DNA from: Lachnospiraceae bacterium | GTDB taxonomy: Bacteria; Bacillota; Clostridia; Lachnospirales; Lachnospiraceae | Length of the DNA stretch: 64,000 bases | Direction: 5' to 3' | NCBI GenBank assembly: GCA_017476665.1 | Contig: JAFUZJ010000054.1 | Coordinates: forward strand, 1-64,000 | Shown here: piece by piece, positions 36,700 to 44,681 of the stretch | How the letters are laid out: each line of letters starts with the position of its first letter | Numbering within the stretch: position 1 is the stretch's first letter | Position numbers and translations under genes: made by a program | The notes under the pieces: model-generated | Seen by the model: only the letters and a program-made list of their open reading frames with translations | Database searches by the model: none | What the model was told of the DNA's origin: nothing

Positions 36700-37617
36700 T
36701 TATCCTCTCTTCATGCTGTTATATGATATAGTACAATTATTTCTCCAATCATAGATCTGGCAATCCATCGTTTCCTCTTCTGTGTCATTAATTCCCTGCA
36801 TATAATCAAAGAAGGACAACTGTTCATAACACTCCTTAGGTTTTCCAAAGGGAACCGTTCCTGTGATTCCGTCCATCTGCCAAAGGTTCCATACGATAAT
36901 ATTTGCAATCTTCTTTAATTCCGCTACAGTAGGCTTACGCTGCCATCGGTCCTGCATATAATCTACGAAAGTAATTAACAGATTGATACGAGCAATCAGA
37001 AGATTATCGCCCTGAAATTCATATCCATATACGCTCTGAAAAGCTCTATAAGTCCATTTTATCCATTCTTTTTCATTTTCTGTATTCTCGTTGACCACAC
37101 GCATCTTCCGATCCAGAATGCCAATTCGGCGTTTTATAGGGATAATTTCAGCCGTAGTTGTATCGTATCGGGATACGATGTACGGAGCTTCCCCACAGGT
37201 GATCTCCAATCGGGTAGAATCTACATACGCCTGCCATTCATTCTTCTTTGAAAACTCTATCGGCTCAGTAGTTGGTTCCCAGCTCTGCCCATTCTCAATA
37301 TTGAACACCCCATCCCTTCCAAACCATTCCGCATCACAGTGATTATTCATTTTATTGCAAATCCAGGATGGTGTGAATACTTCAGCTTTCTTACGGGTAC
37401 GTTCCGACTGTTCATCCATGCTCTTTAACACACGAGGCTGAATTGCCAATGCTCTAAATCCAAGCAAAATATCTTCTGTAATCTGAGTTTTGGCACCTAT
37501 ATCCGATTCCGTATAAGCCTCCGTAGCAAATATGATGTTTTTATCTGTGGTTTTATCCTTTAGAAGAACAGACAGCACGTTCTTAACCGGATATTCCCTA
37601 ATATTTATCAGTTCCAC
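36700..37617 (-). CDS. R-M methylase-associated subunit (SAM-motif part)
   Basis: The 305-residue protein contains ERTRKKAEVFTPSWICNKM (about 72-90), the N-terminal signature of N6-adenine methylases. RLEITCGEAPYIVSRYDTT (about 135-153) resembles a methylase motif I segment. It lacks NPPY, which begins the next gene. I read the two as halves of one split methylase. It is the first gene of the R-M operon and is transcribed on the minus strand. An AT-rich gap with a decayed ORF lies upstream. Confidence 0.7.
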   Translation of the reverse strand: MELINIREYPVKNVLSVLLKDKTTDKNIIFATEAYTESDIGAKTQITEDILLGFRALAIQPRVLKSMDEQSERTRKKAEVFTPSWICNKMNNHCDAEWFGRDGVFNIENGQSWEPTTEPIEFSKKNEWQAYVDSTRLEITCGEAPYIVSRYDTTTAEIIPIKRRIGILDRKMRVVNENTENEKEWIKWTYRAFQSVYGYEFQGDNLLIARINLLITFVDYMQDRWQRKPTVAELKKIANIIVWNLWQMDGITGTVPFGKPKECYEQLSFFDYMQGINDTEEETMDCQIYDWRNNCTISYNSMKRG

Positions 37618-37791
37618 CGTTATCTATTTCTCCTCTTGCCTAAACAACTGCAAGCTAAACTGTTTACTCTTACATGTAAACGCTTTACTGCCATTCCATA
37701 AAACATGCGCAAACAACTACTATATCAATAATAGCATACCTCATTTTTGCGTTCAATAATTTCCTGACACTAAAATAGCCGACTTTCAATT

Positions 37792-37956
37792 ATGATTTTC
37801 TTCAAAAGACTATCTGACTCTGAAAAAAAATATTGAAACATCGCCGATAAGCTCCCGGCATCTATTCTGAATATACTGGAATCCGGTGATGAAAGCGAAA
37901 CATCATTATTACTCGAATATTTGAACCTATATACAAAACTGCGCCATAAGGGCTAA
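37792..37956 (+). pseudogene. decayed small ORF with one in-frame TGA
   Basis: A 55-codon frame from ATG 37792 to TAA 37956 reads RLSDSEKKY, TGA, then NIADKLPASILNILESGDES and LLLEYLNLYTKLRHKG. The amphipathic helical composition looks like real protein, and the TGA may replace Trp. It has no good ribosome site. It lies in the gap between the R-M operon and a terminator and is probably a relic. Confidence 0.4.
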
Positions 37957-37988
37957 GAAATCCTGAAGATTTCTTAGCCCTTTCCTTT
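37945..37988. terminator. bidirectional terminator between the small-gene block and the R-M operon
   Basis: A 14-bp perfect stem AGGGCTAAGAAATC / GATTTCTTAGCCCT with a 5-nt loop has a T-rich tail on the plus strand. Confidence 0.75.
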
Positions 37989-38170
37989 TACGGCAATAAT
38001 TTTCCAAGTACTTCCCGCCAGTTATGAATCGTAACCTGCATCACATACCAAGCGTCATCTACATCACTCGCTGACATATCCCTGCTGGTACACAACACAT
38101 GAGAAATCTGCTCTAACCCTCTCATTTCCTGCACTATGCCTTGTATTACAGCCATTTCATCGGTATCCAT
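37988..38170 (-). CDS. small hypothetical protein
   Basis: The 60-residue frame contains MAVIQGIVQEMRGLEQISHV and a Trp-rich end (VTIHNWREVLGKLLP). It is helical and acidic at the start. No family was recognised. It is the last gene of the minus-strand block that runs back to the DUF932 gene and ends at the terminator hairpin. Confidence 0.5.
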   Translation of the reverse strand: MDTDEMAVIQGIVQEMRGLEQISHVLCTSRDMSASDVDDAWYVMQVTIHNWREVLGKLLP

Positions 38171-38265
38171 TGTCTATTACCCTCCTTGTCCGAATGTGTC
38201 ATTTCCCATAATCTGTCTTAATACTCTTAAATAAATCATATCAGATCCGGCAATTGGCGTACTGC

Positions 38266-38562
38266 CTATTCTGTATAATGAAACACTCCACTCGGATCTT
38301 CAACACCTGTAATACCACTATCTCCGACATCCAAGCCACGAAGATCCGCTCTTGGCGTTCCCATATTCATTTCAACCAGCTGAACCGCATCTTCCCAGCT
38401 ATCAGCCTCCACATCTACACAGTAGTGAGCATGAATCCAGCAGTCCACATGATATACATTGTTCTTGTGAGCAGGAGCATCAGGCTTTGCATAGCTCCCC
38501 GTCTCCACCCGTGGCTCTTTACTTGCTTTCTGATCTTTCATTGTTCGTCTGTACGTGTTCAC
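38266..38562 (-). CDS. small hypothetical protein of the element
   Basis: I place the start at GTG 38562, nine bases after GGAGGTG. The ATG at 38580 contains that ribosome site itself. The 98-residue product contains VDCWIHAHYCVDVEADSWEDAV and NMGTPRADLRGLDVGDSGI. It is an alpha/beta, acidic protein of a type common in Clostridia phage-like elements. No function is assigned. Confidence 0.55.
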   Translation of the reverse strand: MNTYRRTMKDQKASKEPRVETGSYAKPDAPAHKNNVYHVDCWIHAHYCVDVEADSWEDAVQLVEMNMGTPRADLRGLDVGDSGITGVEDPSGVFHYTE

Positions 38563-38618
38563 TATGTATGTCACCTCCATTCAAATCTTTGCCTACGTAG
38601 TAATACATTGCCAGATCA

Positions 38619-38909
38619 TCAAACCCAGAAAGTCTCTCTATCCTGGAACACCTCCGCCATCAGGAGAACTCCTAATTCAAATCCCCTCTCAAATCTGTGA
38701 TCGCCAAAGTGTGCAGTTTCTTGGTTCATGCTGTCCACCAGATCTTCCAGTAGGTCTTTCTGTTTGTCATTCAGCTCTGTCTCCAGACACTCCCGTTTCT
38801 CGATGATTTCATGCAAAAGTCTCCGGTTCTCCTTGCTATATGCGGAATTGCCAAGTTCATCGTCAATCTGCAAGTCGTTATATAAGAGCACTTCCAATAT
38901 TTTCTTCAT
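38619..38909 (-). CDS. DUF6809-like small protein
   Basis: The 96-residue protein is mostly helical, with KKILEVLLYNDLQIDDE at the start and FERGFELGVLLMAEVF near the end. This is the layout of DUF6809, a family found in Firmicutes prophages and elements. Its role is unknown. It shares strand and close spacing with the DUF5688 and recombination genes. Confidence 0.65.
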   Translation of the reverse strand: MKKILEVLLYNDLQIDDELGNSAYSKENRRLLHEIIEKRECLETELNDKQKDLLEDLVDSMNQETAHFGDHRFERGFELGVLLMAEVFQDRETFWV

Positions 38910-38938
38910 TTTATCTTTTTATCCCGTCCTTTCCATAT

Positions 38939-39202
38939 TTAATCCGTATAAATCTCTGCCTCTCCACATTCTACGGTACGATACTCCGTCTGGGTTAATG
39001 CCCTCTCCATTGCAAGCGAGACTCTCCCATACCAGCCCAAGTCTTCATACTCTTCCATATCCGCATCAATCTTCTCCTTCTCCTGCACGAACAGTGAAAT
39101 CACTTTCTGCATTGCCTCCTCAGGCGCCCCCACAACAAATTCTGTCACAAACGGCTTGTCATCAGGCGGACATTCGTTTTCGATTACCCTAATGATGAAC
39201 AT
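38939..39202 (-). CDS. small hypothetical protein of the element
   Basis: The 87-residue frame has IRVIENECPPDDKPF, then EEAMQKVISLFVQEKEKID and a C-terminal AEIYTD. Its alternating strands and helix suggest a compact alpha/beta fold. No family was recognised. It follows the DUF5688 gene by 65 bp on the same strand. Confidence 0.55.
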   Translation of the reverse strand: MFIIRVIENECPPDDKPFVTEFVVGAPEEAMQKVISLFVQEKEKIDADMEEYEDLGWYGRVSLAMERALTQTEYRTVECGEAEIYTD

Positions 39203-39267
39203 TCTATCCCCTCCTTTTCTTTAACGCAGGGGAAGGAACATTCCGCTTATCCCTTCCCCTGCAAACC

Positions 39268-40170
39268 TTACGCCGCAATCCGTACCTCTCCTGTATCGGC
39301 ACTGTATAAGTAAACATTTTCCGAAAGCACTTCCTCCGGATTGACACAGACCCGGTTTACCTCATGCACGATCTCTCTTGCCCTGTCAGTTGAGTCCACT
39401 TCCCGCCCAGGCACAGCTATCCATTCGTGGATGGAACTCGGGAACAGTACTATGTCTGTTTTCCATTCCGCCGCCACTTCTTTTAGAATATCCGGATATA
39501 GAATCGCTGACGCCCCCATACACCGGATTTTATTCGTGAGAACATACATTGGCAGTTCATCAATCCCTCCCCTGTATCCGTCGAATTCTTCCAATAATTC
39601 CCCGATATTCCTCATATCCGGCGGCAACAGTTTAGGGGTGTTTTCTAAGGCTCTCGCACACAATTCCTCTGCCGTTACATTCCACGTCTCTGCATGCTTG
39701 TTATAGATCAGAATGCTCCTTGATCCAATCTTTTTATCCTGAAGATACACTGCAAAGCATATGGCAAGGTCACAGAACATGATATGGGGGATCTGCTGCA
39801 GCAGCTTTTTATTCTTCGCAGCATTGACCAGCCGGAATACGATCCTTTCCTTGATCTTTTCGTAGTTTTGGAAGTTCTCGATATCAAAATCGAATCCAAC
39901 TGCCGCCTCCAGTTCTCTGTCAATCACAGTATGCAGTTGTTGCAGGACACTCTGGAAAGGCTTTCCCATACGATAGATCTCATAATAGTTATCAAGATAG
40001 ACCGTCGGTCCCAGCTTTCTGTCCTTCCGGCATATGCTTATCCCGAACAGGACTTTGGAATTATTCTTTAAGACTTCCTGCTCCTTGATATCGCAGTCTT
40101 CTTCATAATGTTCCCGTATATCCTGTACGACAAGCTTTTTAAAGTCCTTAAATTTCATCAGCTCTTTCAT
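39268..40170 (-). CDS. DUF5688-family protein
   Basis: The 300-residue protein matches DUF5688 in length and in blocks such as GISICRKDRKLGPTVYLDNY, HIMFCDLAICFAVYL and VTAEELCARALENTP. A C-terminal region has LFPSSIHEWIAVP. Such proteins are frequent in Lachnospiraceae mobile elements next to SSB and annealing proteins. No enzymatic activity is known. It starts 21 bp after the Rad52-like gene on the same strand. Confidence 0.75.
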   Translation of the reverse strand: MKELMKFKDFKKLVVQDIREHYEEDCDIKEQEVLKNNSKVLFGISICRKDRKLGPTVYLDNYYEIYRMGKPFQSVLQQLHTVIDRELEAAVGFDFDIENFQNYEKIKERIVFRLVNAAKNKKLLQQIPHIMFCDLAICFAVYLQDKKIGSRSILIYNKHAETWNVTAEELCARALENTPKLLPPDMRNIGELLEEFDGYRGGIDELPMYVLTNKIRCMGASAILYPDILKEVAAEWKTDIVLFPSSIHEWIAVPGREVDSTDRAREIVHEVNRVCVNPEEVLSENVYLYSADTGEVRIAA

Positions 40171-40191
40171 TCGTTCCCTCGCTTTCCCGCA

Positions 40192-40971
40192 TTATGCAGC
40201 TTTTGATTTTGTCCGTTTAAGGCTGTTCATCGCCTTTTTGTAAATATCCACGCTCATCTCCTGAACGCTCCTGATCCCATACCTCTGCAGCACCCTTTCC
40301 AGCGCAACCCCAGTCCTTGCAAGCTCATTCTGGATCTGCCTGATCTGTTCTTCCGTCAGGTCAGACAGGTTCTCCTGTGACGTTTCCGGCTGCACTCCCG
40401 CAGTATCCTCTCTGTTCCCTGCCACAGTCCTTTCCTGACCGGCAGCCGCAGACCTGTCAGCCAAGCGGAATACCTCTTTGCCCTGCTGGTTGACGATCAC
40501 AAGTCCCACGATCTCCCTGTTTCCGTTGTAGGAAATACTTCTGACGGAGAACTTATCGTAGGTGATGTACCTGTCAGCCTTCTTCGTGAGATTGACGTTG
40601 GACGCACCTACCCAGATGAAAGGAGCGGTATATAATTCCCTGCCGATACCAAGCGATACACAGGCTCTCTTGAAGGAATCTGACGCTTCCCCTTTCTCGC
40701 TCTCGGAATTGCTCTTTGTACCCACATCCATCTTAAATATCCACTGCTTTTTAGAACTGTCCCATACGCTGACCTTACAGTAGAGATTCCCGGCGATCAC
40801 CAGATGTTCTCTCTGCCAGTTGTTCGCTCCAAAGACCTCATCCAAGATACGCATGTCGCACCGGGCATCCTTATATAATAAAAGAGAAACTCCCTTCTCG
40901 CTGATTGTTCCAACCCTGCATTCGATCTCATCCGCGCGCAGCGTCCTGATCGTTTTTTGTTCCATACACAT
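40192..40971 (-). CDS. Rad52-family single-strand annealing protein
   Basis: The 259-residue protein has ILDEVFGANNWQREHLVI (about 43-60) and SDSFKRACVSLGIGRELY, the two conserved blocks of Rad52-like annealing proteins of phages (Sak/DUF-type). A Ser/Gln-rich linker and a C-terminal helical tail (VALERVLQRYGIRSVQEM) follow. It would anneal strands made by the exonuclease encoded at 41814-42743, giving Red/RecET-like recombination. The true start may be the ATG at 40965, which is better spaced from GAGAGG. Confidence 0.75.
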   Translation of the reverse strand: MCMEQKTIRTLRADEIECRVGTISEKGVSLLLYKDARCDMRILDEVFGANNWQREHLVIAGNLYCKVSVWDSSKKQWIFKMDVGTKSNSESEKGEASDSFKRACVSLGIGRELYTAPFIWVGASNVNLTKKADRYITYDKFSVRSISYNGNREIVGLVIVNQQGKEVFRLADRSAAAGQERTVAGNREDTAGVQPETSQENLSDLTEEQIRQIQNELARTGVALERVLQRYGIRSVQEMSVDIYKKAMNSLKRTKSKAA

Positions 40972-41006
40972 TAATCCTCTCTTTCGCTTGTTTCCTATGA
41001 AGTACC

Positions 41007-41441
41007 TTAGTTAAATGGCAGTTCGTCATCGGCGTCATCAGGAACCCGCATAAAACCGTCCTCGTCAATGGAATACCCCTTGCTGCCTGCTTGTACTGTA
41101 TTCTGTGACATATTCTGTGCCGCGTTCTTGCTCTCTGCAAATTCCTGCTCCTGCACCACGACCTCAAAGAACGGTATCCTCACGCCATTCTTTTCATAAC
41201 TTCCCGTCTGGACTTTTCCGGACACCAAGATCTTGACACCTTTTTTCAGATACTTCTCCACAAAGGCTGCCTGCTTATCAAAGGCAACGAGATTAAAAAA
41301 GTCTGCCGTTATGCCGTCGTCTCTTTTATATTGTTTGTCAACCGCTATGGAATATCTGGCGATCGGCATGGGCGTTTCACTCTGGCTGTACCGGATCTCC
41401 GGATCTTTCGTCAGCCTTCCCATCAAAATTATTTTGTTCAT
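41007..41441 (-). CDS. ssb: single-stranded DNA-binding protein
   Basis: The start is ATG 41441, after AGGGAGCAG. A longer frame would add WREQ-type residues. The 144-residue protein has the OB fold NKIILMGRLTKDPEIRYSQS, DFFNLVAFDKQA and VSGKVQTGSYEKNG. An acidic tail ends DDADDELPFN, the classic SSB C-terminal tip that binds other replication proteins. It is element-encoded, between the annealing protein and the exonuclease. Confidence 0.95.
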   Translation of the reverse strand: MNKIILMGRLTKDPEIRYSQSETPMPIARYSIAVDKQYKRDDGITADFFNLVAFDKQAAFVEKYLKKGVKILVSGKVQTGSYEKNGVRIPFFEVVVQEQEFAESKNAAQNMSQNTVQAGSKGYSIDEDGFMRVPDDADDELPFN

Positions 41442-41456
41442 CTGCTCCCTCCACAT

Positions 41457-41801
41457 TTACGGCATCATATGTTTCCGCTCTTCTCTGGTGATGATCCGTA
41501 CCCATTCGTGTTCCATCATGCACTGCATCAGCCCATCGAGTGCCTCCCAAGTATCGTACCTAAGCTCCTCATATTTCAGGAAATACTTCCAGGCAAGGTC
41601 AAGGAAACCGTTGATGTGGTATGCAATCTGAAGATAAGTGAGCGGGATCTTCCTGTTCAGCTCAAAATACTCCTTCATGCAGCTATAGAAACAAATCTTG
41701 GTGCAGTTCTCGAATATCTCTGCCTTGCTGCCTTTACGGATGAGCAGGCATTTGAAGTCGTCAAACTCCTTCTGGACCTTCCTTATCGTCTTTTTCCTCA
41801 T
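41457..41801 (-). CDS. hypothetical element protein
   Basis: The 114-residue protein has a basic start (KKTIRKVQKEFDDFKCL) and a helical, aromatic-rich middle (FYSCMKEYFELNRKIPLTY). Two Met-rich segments lie near the end (QCMMEHEWVRIITREERKH). It lies between SSB (15 bp away) and the YqaJ gene (12 bp away), so it belongs to the recombination operon. No family was recognised. Confidence 0.6.
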   Translation of the reverse strand: MRKKTIRKVQKEFDDFKCLLIRKGSKAEIFENCTKICFYSCMKEYFELNRKIPLTYLQIAYHINGFLDLAWKYFLKYEELRYDTWEALDGLMQCMMEHEWVRIITREERKHMMP

Positions 41802-41813
41802 GCTCCAGCCTCC

Positions 41814-42743
41814 TTATGCTGCCTTGACGGTGAATCTTCTGCTGCTGGTGGTGACGGCAAATTCATCATAAAGATCCGGTCTCTCTTCCTTCATCTTCTT
41901 GGCATCCAATCTCCTGGTCTCCACGTTCGACCAGGAGATGTGGAATCCCGGTGTATCTGCATACTCATTCTCACCCATCGCCAGCTTGATCTCCTGATCG
42001 ATCTTTTTGCTCTCAGCCTCCAGCTTTTTCATCTGTTCCTCCAGGATCTCCCGGCATTTCAGCTTTTCATCAAAGCCTTTTAACAGAACAGTACTTCCCT
42101 TCCTTGTGTTATGGAAATACTGTTCCAGAACAGCGTCACAAACCTTGCTGCCGTCCGGATCGGGCATACACCGCGGAACCACATGCTCGTACCAGAATTT
42201 TTTCTCCAAGGTAATAAGCTCCTGAATGAACCAGTCATCCCACTCAAATTTCACATAATGGAAACCTTTCCCTAGAATGACAACTGCAAGATACCAAGCC
42301 TTTTTACCTGTAACTGCCATATAATGAAAGCATTGGAACATATAGTGCAGCGGATATTTTCCATTCTCCCACTTATCTGCGCTATATGCGCTTGCCGTCT
42401 TACACTCCAATCCGGCATCTTCCCCTACCACCAGCCTGTCCACATCTGCGAACATGAAGGGATGCTCTACACTGCGGTACATCATATTTGACCGTCTTAC
42501 CTTTAACCCGGTCGCCTCCGTAAAACGCTGCGCTACATACTCCTCCAGATCCTTGCCCAGACGCATGGACTCGGAATCTGTCTCCTCGATATCCTCAGAA
42601 GTCTTATCCTGAAATACTTTCATCGCACTGCTATAAGGATTTACCCCGGCGATCGCACCTGCATCGGAACCGCCTATCCCGGTCTTGCGTAATCTCAGCC
42701 ATTCCTCATGTTCCATTCCTAAAGTTGATGTTTTAGTATACAT
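41814..42743 (-). CDS. YqaJ/lambda-exonuclease-type recombinase nuclease
   Basis: The start is ATG 42743 after AAAGGGGACAGTAAAT. An upstream frame is poorly supported. The 309-residue protein has the YqaJ N-terminal WLRLRKTGIGGSDAGAIAG and the PD-(D/E)xK core: E in GKDLEEYVAQRF, D in MFADVDRLV and ExK in AGLECKTAS. These enzymes chew 5' ends of double-stranded DNA to give 3' overhangs for the annealing protein. It pairs with the Rad52-like gene 0.8 kb downstream. Confidence 0.9.
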   Translation of the reverse strand: MYTKTSTLGMEHEEWLRLRKTGIGGSDAGAIAGVNPYSSAMKVFQDKTSEDIEETDSESMRLGKDLEEYVAQRFTEATGLKVRRSNMMYRSVEHPFMFADVDRLVVGEDAGLECKTASAYSADKWENGKYPLHYMFQCFHYMAVTGKKAWYLAVVILGKGFHYVKFEWDDWFIQELITLEKKFWYEHVVPRCMPDPDGSKVCDAVLEQYFHNTRKGSTVLLKGFDEKLKCREILEEQMKKLEAESKKIDQEIKLAMGENEYADTPGFHISWSNVETRRLDAKKMKEERPDLYDEFAVTTSSRRFTVKAA

Positions 42744-42882
42744 ATTTACTGTCCCCTTTCTGAAAAATAAAGGGGAACACCGTCTCTTGATGTTCCCCTG
42801 CACACTTCTAATCTGTTGATCGATCAGCTACTCACACTTCTCTTATGCCACTCCTCCTGATCCATTCCTTTTGCCCGCCGAC

Positions 42883-42981
42883 TTATGCCACATGCCTTAC
42901 AATGATCAGAACAACGGATACCAACAATACAAAAGCCACACAGATCTCAATAATTCCCCAGCCATGACCATCCAGTTTCAT
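42883..42981 (-). CDS. small single-helix membrane protein
   Basis: A 32-residue frame from ATG 42981, preceded by AAGGAGGGTATT, encodes MKLDGHGWGIIEICVAF and LLVSVVLIIVRHVA. It is one clear membrane helix with little else. It has the best ribosome site in the area and lies between the DUF932 and YqaJ genes. The role is unknown, and a phage-satellite or holin-like accessory is only a guess. Confidence 0.6.
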   Translation of the reverse strand: MKLDGHGWGIIEICVAFVLLVSVVLIIVRHVA

Positions 42982-42991
42982 AATACCCTCC

Positions 42992-43921
42992 TTACGCAGC
43001 CACCATCTCATAAGCCTTGTCAATCAGGCTGTTTCCGTCAGCGGTCTTTGCGAACAGGGTTTCCCTGTAGTTGCTGCGCTCCCTCTGTGGTTTCGCATGA
43101 GTTGCGAAGTCTGATACTGCATTCACATAACGATAACCATTCTTCCCTACTCCTTTCAGATCGGGAGCTTCATAGAATCTGGTCAGAACACCTTCTCTGG
43201 ACTGCATCACATTCTTCTTCTGGATCTCGGTAGGAGCAAGCGGCATCGGGAACAGGATCTCTGTAAATTCCGCCACCTCCCTGTCGTTTAACTTACGATG
43301 GGAAAGCCTGTCAATGCCCTTGCCAAGCTCGTTCATGTACTTGTTTGCATTCAACAGGGTGTCGAATGCATCATCCAGCTTTTTGTCGATATTCCCCACG
43401 TGATTTACGCTCCAGCACCGGTTTGCTGTTTTGAGCGCAAGGTTCAGAGTGTTCTGGCATACCACTCTGATGGGCGTCATTGCCACTTTAATCGAACCGC
43501 TCCCGTCATGCGCATTAAAGAATACCAGATACGGCATGATCTCATCTCCGGAGATGATATATTTCTGTGGGAGCTTTGCGAGTATCCAAACTCTCCTGCC
43601 ATTCTGCAGGGAACCTGCCGTTTCATAAGTCACACCTTCGCCAAGCAGTGCGTCGGTGAATGAAAAGGCTTCATCATTCTGTACTACTTTGTACCGATCC
43701 GTTACGATACCGAGTATCTGGGAATCGGTGTTCCGCACATTCGCCTTAAATCCGGGAACAGAGATTCCATCGTATGTCCGGATGTCCTTCTGGATCACCC
43801 TCCAATCTAAACCAGCTGCCACCAGAGCGTCCTCCGATGTAGGTGCTTCCTCCACATTTACCCCAAGTCCGTGCCAGGGTGTAGTCCTTGTGTAAAACAT
43901 AGTTTCAACATTAGCAGACAT
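42992..43921 (-). CDS. DUF932 (phage/plasmid-like) protein
   Basis: The start is ATG 43921, after AAAGGAGGGAAGGTAAT. The 309-residue protein has the DUF932/TIGR03299 features: FYTRTTPWHGLGVNVEEAPT at the start, NTDSQILGIVTDRYKVVQND, and TPIRVVCQNTLNLAL. The family is common in phages, plasmids and ICEs and has no known activity. It lies just before the recombination genes, divergent from the HTH gene at 44208. Confidence 0.9.
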   Translation of the reverse strand: MSANVETMFYTRTTPWHGLGVNVEEAPTSEDALVAAGLDWRVIQKDIRTYDGISVPGFKANVRNTDSQILGIVTDRYKVVQNDEAFSFTDALLGEGVTYETAGSLQNGRRVWILAKLPQKYIISGDEIMPYLVFFNAHDGSGSIKVAMTPIRVVCQNTLNLALKTANRCWSVNHVGNIDKKLDDAFDTLLNANKYMNELGKGIDRLSHRKLNDREVAEFTEILFPMPLAPTEIQKKNVMQSREGVLTRFYEAPDLKGVGKNGYRYVNAVSDFATHAKPQRERSNYRETLFAKTADGNSLIDKAYEMVAA

Positions 43922-43922
43922 A

Positions 43923-44030
43923 TTACCTTCCCTCCTTTGCTTTCTGGTAGAGTTTTTCATAAACCTCCACCACGATTGTGACCGCCATAGTTACCGTTCC
44001 GATCAAAATCTTTTTCACTTTCTTTCCCAT
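43923..44030 (-). CDS. 35-residue small protein upstream of DUF932
   Basis: The frame from ATG 44030, after GGAGGAAATTGTAGCG, reads MGKKVKKILIGTVTMAV and TIVVEVYEKLYQKAKEGR. It has a basic start, a short hydrophobic stretch and a charged end. Its stop is 1 bp before the DUF932 start, so the two are translated together. No family was recognised. Confidence 0.55.
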   Translation of the reverse strand: MGKKVKKILIGTVTMAVTIVVEVYEKLYQKAKEGR

Positions 44031-44207
44031 CGCTACAATTTCCTCCTTTTTTTGATTTTTTTTTGGTTGCCTATGTATGTAAACTGCTTGCAAAAGGATA
44101 ATGTATGAACAAAAATCTCAAGTCTGCGTCTGGAACAATAAAGTAAACCGGATAAATCCGGTCAGAGACGATTATTACCACATATTTTGAGAAAGTGAGG
44201 GATTTCC

Positions 44208-44399
44208 ATGTTTGAAAACGAGCCGGATTTACTGACACGTAGCGATGCACAAAGACTTTTAAAAGTGGGAAAGAACACAATTTTATTTTACATTAAGGAA
44301 GGCTATCTGCCTGCATATATGCTTGGAAATTCATATAGGATCGACAAGAAAGATTTAGAGATATTTGTGAAGAACAGCAGCTATCAGACTGCTTACTAA
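44208..44399 (+). CDS. xis: excisionase-like HTH protein
   Basis: The 63-residue protein starts at ATG 44208 after GTGAGGGATTTCC. DLLTRSDAQRLLKVGKNTIL is the helix-turn-helix, and FYIKEGYLPAYMLGNSYRID the wing. This is the HTH_17 excisionase/MerR-like type, a relative of the gene at 26365. It is divergent from the recombination block across a 177-bp control region (44031-44207), so it may also switch that operon. A terminator follows. Confidence 0.72.
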   Translation: MFENEPDLLTRSDAQRLLKVGKNTILFYIKEGYLPAYMLGNSYRIDKKDLEIFVKNSSYQTAY

Positions 44400-44400
44400 G

Positions 44401-44446
44401 AAAAAACACAGGTGATCGGACTAACAGTTCGACCATCTGTGTTTTG
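44401..44446. terminator. terminator after the HTH gene
   Basis: AAAACACAG pairs with CTGTGTTTT across an imperfect stem (44403-44445) with A and T flanks. Confidence 0.7.
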
Positions 44447-44462
44447 CACAACCGTTATTATA

Positions 44463-44681
44463 CTATAATGGATTCTCTTTTCCATATGCCACAGCAGCGG
44501 CATGAAAATCATCAGAACTCACATCCGAAAAGTATCGTTCTCTCCATTTGGTATAATCAGATTTCTCCCGAAGAAGAACAGAAATAAAACGTTCTGTTTC
44601 TATTACCCCCAGTTTTTCAATCAGATAATTTATACCTATGTCGATAATTTCAGCCGTACTTGTGTTATTCGCTGTCATCAT
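44463..44681 (-). CDS. probable antitoxin partner of the PIN protein
   Basis: The 72-residue protein has STAEIIDIGINYLIEKLGVI and RFISVLLREKSDYTKWRERY. It is a helical pattern seen in small proteins encoded beside PIN toxins in Clostridia. Its start overlaps the end of the PIN gene by 17 bp. No DNA-binding motif is obvious, so the antitoxin role rests on its position and helical type. Confidence 0.55.
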   Translation of the reverse strand: MMTANNTSTAEIIDIGINYLIEKLGVIETERFISVLLREKSDYTKWRERYFSDVSSDDFHAAAVAYGKENPL

